Of a stretch of 7,934 nt of DNA, positions 6,170-7,934 are shown one piece after another (within the stretch, counting starts at the first letter, position 1; each line of letters begins with the position of its first letter). The translations under genes were made by a program, and so were the position numbers. A model generated the notes under the pieces. It worked only from the letters and a program-made list of their open reading frames with translations, was not told the origin of the DNA and ran no database searches. The stretch lies in contig DAOVOC010000039.1 in the NCBI GenBank assembly GCA_030629865.1, positions 1-7,934 on the forward strand, in the 5' to 3' direction. The stretch is from a bacterium. Lineage in GTDB: Bacteria; Babelota; Babeliae; Babelales; GCA-2401785.

Positions 6170-7474
6170 ATGAAACCTAAATCCACTTATAAAAAAATAC
6201 CTCTTTGGCTTGCGATTATAACAAATATCAACATTGTAATCGGCTCTGCCTTCTTTGTTGGCGCACCCAAAATCGCTCGCGTGGCAGGAGCAATTGCACC
6301 ATTAACATGGATTATAATTGGCTCACTCATGATTCCACTCATCGCCGCGATTGTTCAGCTTGCAAACCGGTTTCCTTTTGCCGGCGGCGTTTATGTTTAT
6401 GCACAAAGAACACTCGGTAGATTTGCAGGGTTTTTGAGTGGTTGGGGATATTTCGTTGGCATGGCCATTGGTAACGCCGTCGTTCTTCATCAAATTACAA
6501 AAGGCCTTCTGCACATAGGATTTTTACCAACACTCTGGGCAAACCCAACAATAAATATATTCGCGTTTGATTTTATCCTGCTGTTTGGGCTTACAGCCGC
6601 TAGCCTGCGTGGAATTTCGGTGTTAAAAACTCTTCAAATCGCTATAACGATTTTTACATTTATTCCTCTTCTACTCATAACTGTTTTAACTCCGTTTTTA
6701 GGCAAATTCGAAAACCTTTTTGCAATTCCAACACAGCCAGCCTGGCTTACCATTACAACCCCACTGATACTGTTTGCTTATGTTGGCATTGAATCTTGCT
6801 GTGCCATTGCCCACTCGATTGAAAACGGCAAAAAAAATACCGGTAAAGCAACGTATATTTCATTTGCCATCACCATGGGTGTCTACGCTCTCGTTCAATA
6901 CGGACTCATGGCTCTTTTAGGATCAGATGCAGGATCAGAGCATCCATTTGGACTAGTAGTTTCTAAAATCACCACCAATCCTCAGATGATTTTCTGGGGA
7001 AGAAAACTGGTTGATTTTTCTATCATCGTTTCATACATCGGCGCAGTCTATGGAATCTTTTTTTCTAACAACTGGAATCTGTATGCAATGGCAAAGGATG
7101 GTTGCATCGCAGGCAAAGAAACCTTTTTTACAACGCTTAACAAAGCCAAAATGCCATTCTGGTCGGTTCTGGTTCAATCTGCCATCATGGGAATTTTTAT
7201 CTTCTTTACAAACAGCGAAGACGCCCTCATGAATATGAATGACTTGGGCGTATTTATTGCCTATGTAGTCATAGCAATCGCATTTGGAATAGCCAAAAAC
7301 ATTTCAACTGGGTACACTTGGCTAATCGGAATTTTAGCGCTTATAAGTGCATCACTTCTACTGGGAATTTGCATTAGACAATTTATCACAGAAGGCATCA
7401 TGGGAGCCCTTCCATTTATTGGTATCTTGGTAGTCGGTATCGCAAGCTATATGTACACACAAAAACTTAAATAA
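6170..7474 (+). CDS. APC-superfamily amino acid permease, copy 3 (divergent)
   Basis: A third inner-membrane APC transporter, 434 residues with about 12 hydrophobic segments, clearly related to copies 1 and 2 but more distant. It keeps VYVYAQRTLGRFAGFLSGW (74-92) after TM2 and FAYVGIE (202-208, E208 equivalent to E201 of the others), then HSIENGKK. The TM8-9 loop reads AMAKDGCI (306-313), as in basic amino-acid/polyamine antiporters. TM1 has G25-S26-A27, with a serine in the place where AdiC contacts substrate carboxylate. The TM5 lysine of copies 1 and 2 is T163 here (aligned on the shared Q and P), so ion coupling probably differs. It starts 11 bases after copy 2, with no clear Shine-Dalgarno, only an A-rich leader, so translation may depend on coupling. 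It is the last gene of the cluster; no convincing terminator follows. Confidence 0.87.
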   Translation: MKPKSTYKKIPLWLAIITNINIVIGSAFFVGAPKIARVAGAIAPLTWIIIGSLMIPLIAAIVQLANRFPFAGGVYVYAQRTLGRFAGFLSGWGYFVGMAIGNAVVLHQITKGLLHIGFLPTLWANPTINIFAFDFILLFGLTAASLRGISVLKTLQIAITIFTFIPLLLITVLTPFLGKFENLFAIPTQPAWLTITTPLILFAYVGIESCCAIAHSIENGKKNTGKATYISFAITMGVYALVQYGLMALLGSDAGSEHPFGLVVSKITTNPQMIFWGRKLVDFSIIVSYIGAVYGIFFSNNWNLYAMAKDGCIAGKETFFTTLNKAKMPFWSVLVQSAIMGIFIFFTNSEDALMNMNDLGVFIAYVVIAIAFGIAKNISTGYTWLIGILALISASLLLGICIRQFITEGIMGALPFIGILVVGIASYMYTQKLK

Positions 7475-7798
7475 TACCAACAAAGAGGTACCGTTTTGCG
7501 CGTGTGATAAACTTGATATCAATTGTGATAGTTTTAAAAAGTCACAAAAAATAATATACTTTTGAGTTGATTTGCAATCTTTAGAAATACAATTTTTAGC
7601 CATTTTTACAACATTTAAATTTACGGCTTTGTCTGGGTGAATTTCGCCTACAATCTTGCACGTACTACATCTCTCTTTAAATTTTTTGCAGCTTGGTATT
7701 TCAAATGAGGTTTCAGTTTCTTCCAAAAATTCAGTATCCAATTCAACTTCATCGTTAACACTTAAGGCACGATTTATCGATTCATCTGGTTCAGCTAA
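7475..7798 (-). pseudogene. Region with no confident gene; possible remnant of an IS-interrupted gene
   Basis: No gene is supported here on the plus strand. On the minus strand one frame is open from the stop at 7832-7834 through this region and on into the permease tail (to 7358). It has no ATG or GTG; the first usable start is a TTG at 7741 with no ribosome site. The translated stretch is hydrophilic and protein-like, with an acidic part (SVNDEVELDTEFLEETE) followed by cysteines spaced C-x6-C-x2-C and then C-x4-C. I do not recognise it. It may be the 3' part of a gene cut by the neighbouring IS30-type insertion, with its own stop lost, or merely a chance open frame. The last 117 bases overlap permease copy 3 antisense and are unlikely to be original coding. 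Confidence 0.25.
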
Positions 7799-7799
7799 T

Positions 7800-7934
7800 T
7801 GGCGAATTGTAGTCCCAAGTGCAACACTAGCCTATCCGATAACTACTCCAGTTTCTTCAAAAAATACTTGTGCTGGTATTTTAAATCCAAGAGATTTTCG
7901 AGGCCTACTATTTAATTTACACATGATCGTAAAA
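7800..7934 (-). mobile_element. End of an IS30-family insertion sequence, continuing beyond the window
   Basis: The segment holds the 3' end of an IS30-type transposase gene and, just beyond it, a likely terminal inverted repeat at about 7801-7827, including AAGTGCAACAC (7817-7827), which resembles the ends of IS30-family elements as I remember them. The outer boundary is estimated. The partner end lies outside the window, so neither the second repeat nor the target duplication can be seen. Confidence 0.6.
7832..7933 (-). CDS. IS30-family transposase, C-terminal fragment (5' part outside window)
   Basis: Encodes the last 33 or so residues of a DDE transposase. The reading frame enters from beyond position 7934 and contains KLNSRPRKSLGFKIPAQVFF, the highly conserved C-terminal signature of IS30 transposases, whose usual form is LNxRPRKxLGxxTPxEVF. 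The frame ends at TAG (7834-7832), after EETGVVIG. The same frame resumes beyond the stop with ASVALGT. Several IS30 proteins end with a VALxx motif encoded by the terminal repeat itself, so the TAG may be a premature stop a few codons before the original end, though this is uncertain. The gene points toward the permease cluster. Whether the element is intact cannot be judged from this end. Confidence 0.8.
   Translation of the reverse strand, partial: FTIMCKLNSRPRKSLGFKIPAQVFFEETGVVIG

Noticed and set aside
7517..7530. TATCA-ATTG-TGATA hairpin after the permease cluster as a terminator
   Set aside because: The stem is five mostly A:T pairs and the following T-run is short and interrupted; not convincing.
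7714..7864. Near-identical 16-base stretches at 7714-7729 and 7849-7864 (CAGTTTCTTC followed by an A-run, 15 of 16 matching)
   Set aside because: They are short, rich in A/T runs and occur only twice, one inside the transposase end; chance similarity is likely.

Overview
The window looks like a stretch of chromosome from an AT-rich, diderm, probably host-dependent bacterium. The pointers are two SurA/parvulin-type periplasmic chaperone genes, which imply an outer membrane, a run of amino-acid permeases, an archaeal-style bifunctional phosphoglucose/phosphomannose isomerase, and an IS30-family fragment. The mixture resembles Dependentiae (TM6)-like symbionts of protists, but that placement is inference from overall character, not from a diagnostic marker.

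Left half, minus strand (29-3195). In transcription order there is a parvulin-family lipoprotein candidate (3195-2233), a strong intrinsic terminator (2208-2180), a SurA-like chaperone (2153-1317), a bifunctional phosphoglucose/phosphomannose isomerase (1289-279) and ribosomal protein bL31 (253-29). The last three are spaced 25-27 bases apart and look co-transcribed. The terminator lies between the two chaperone genes with too little room behind it for an ordinary promoter, so the downstream genes probably depend on read-through or on an upstream internal promoter. Bases 1-28, downstream of rpmE, show no feature that can be called.

Centre (3196-3467). This divergent intergenic region carries a consensus -10 box for rightward transcription and a leader of about 110 bases. 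An inverted repeat in that leader ends at the ribosome binding site of the first permease.

Right half, plus strand (3468-7474). Three APC-superfamily permease genes lie in tandem, 39 and 11 bases apart, probably as one operon. Copies 1 and 2 align without gaps over the whole length of copy 2 and are a clear duplication. Copy 3 is more distant. The copies differ at substrate- and ion-site positions in TM1 and TM5, which suggests that they import or exchange different substrates. An organism depending on a host's amino acids would benefit from this, but that is inference.

Right edge (7475-7934). An IS30-family transposase C-terminus runs in from beyond the window on the minus strand, with its presumed element end near 7800. 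Between it and the permeases there is no confident gene, only a long open, cysteine-containing minus-strand frame that may be the remnant of a gene cut by the insertion. No new defence, mobile or RNA-based system was recognised.
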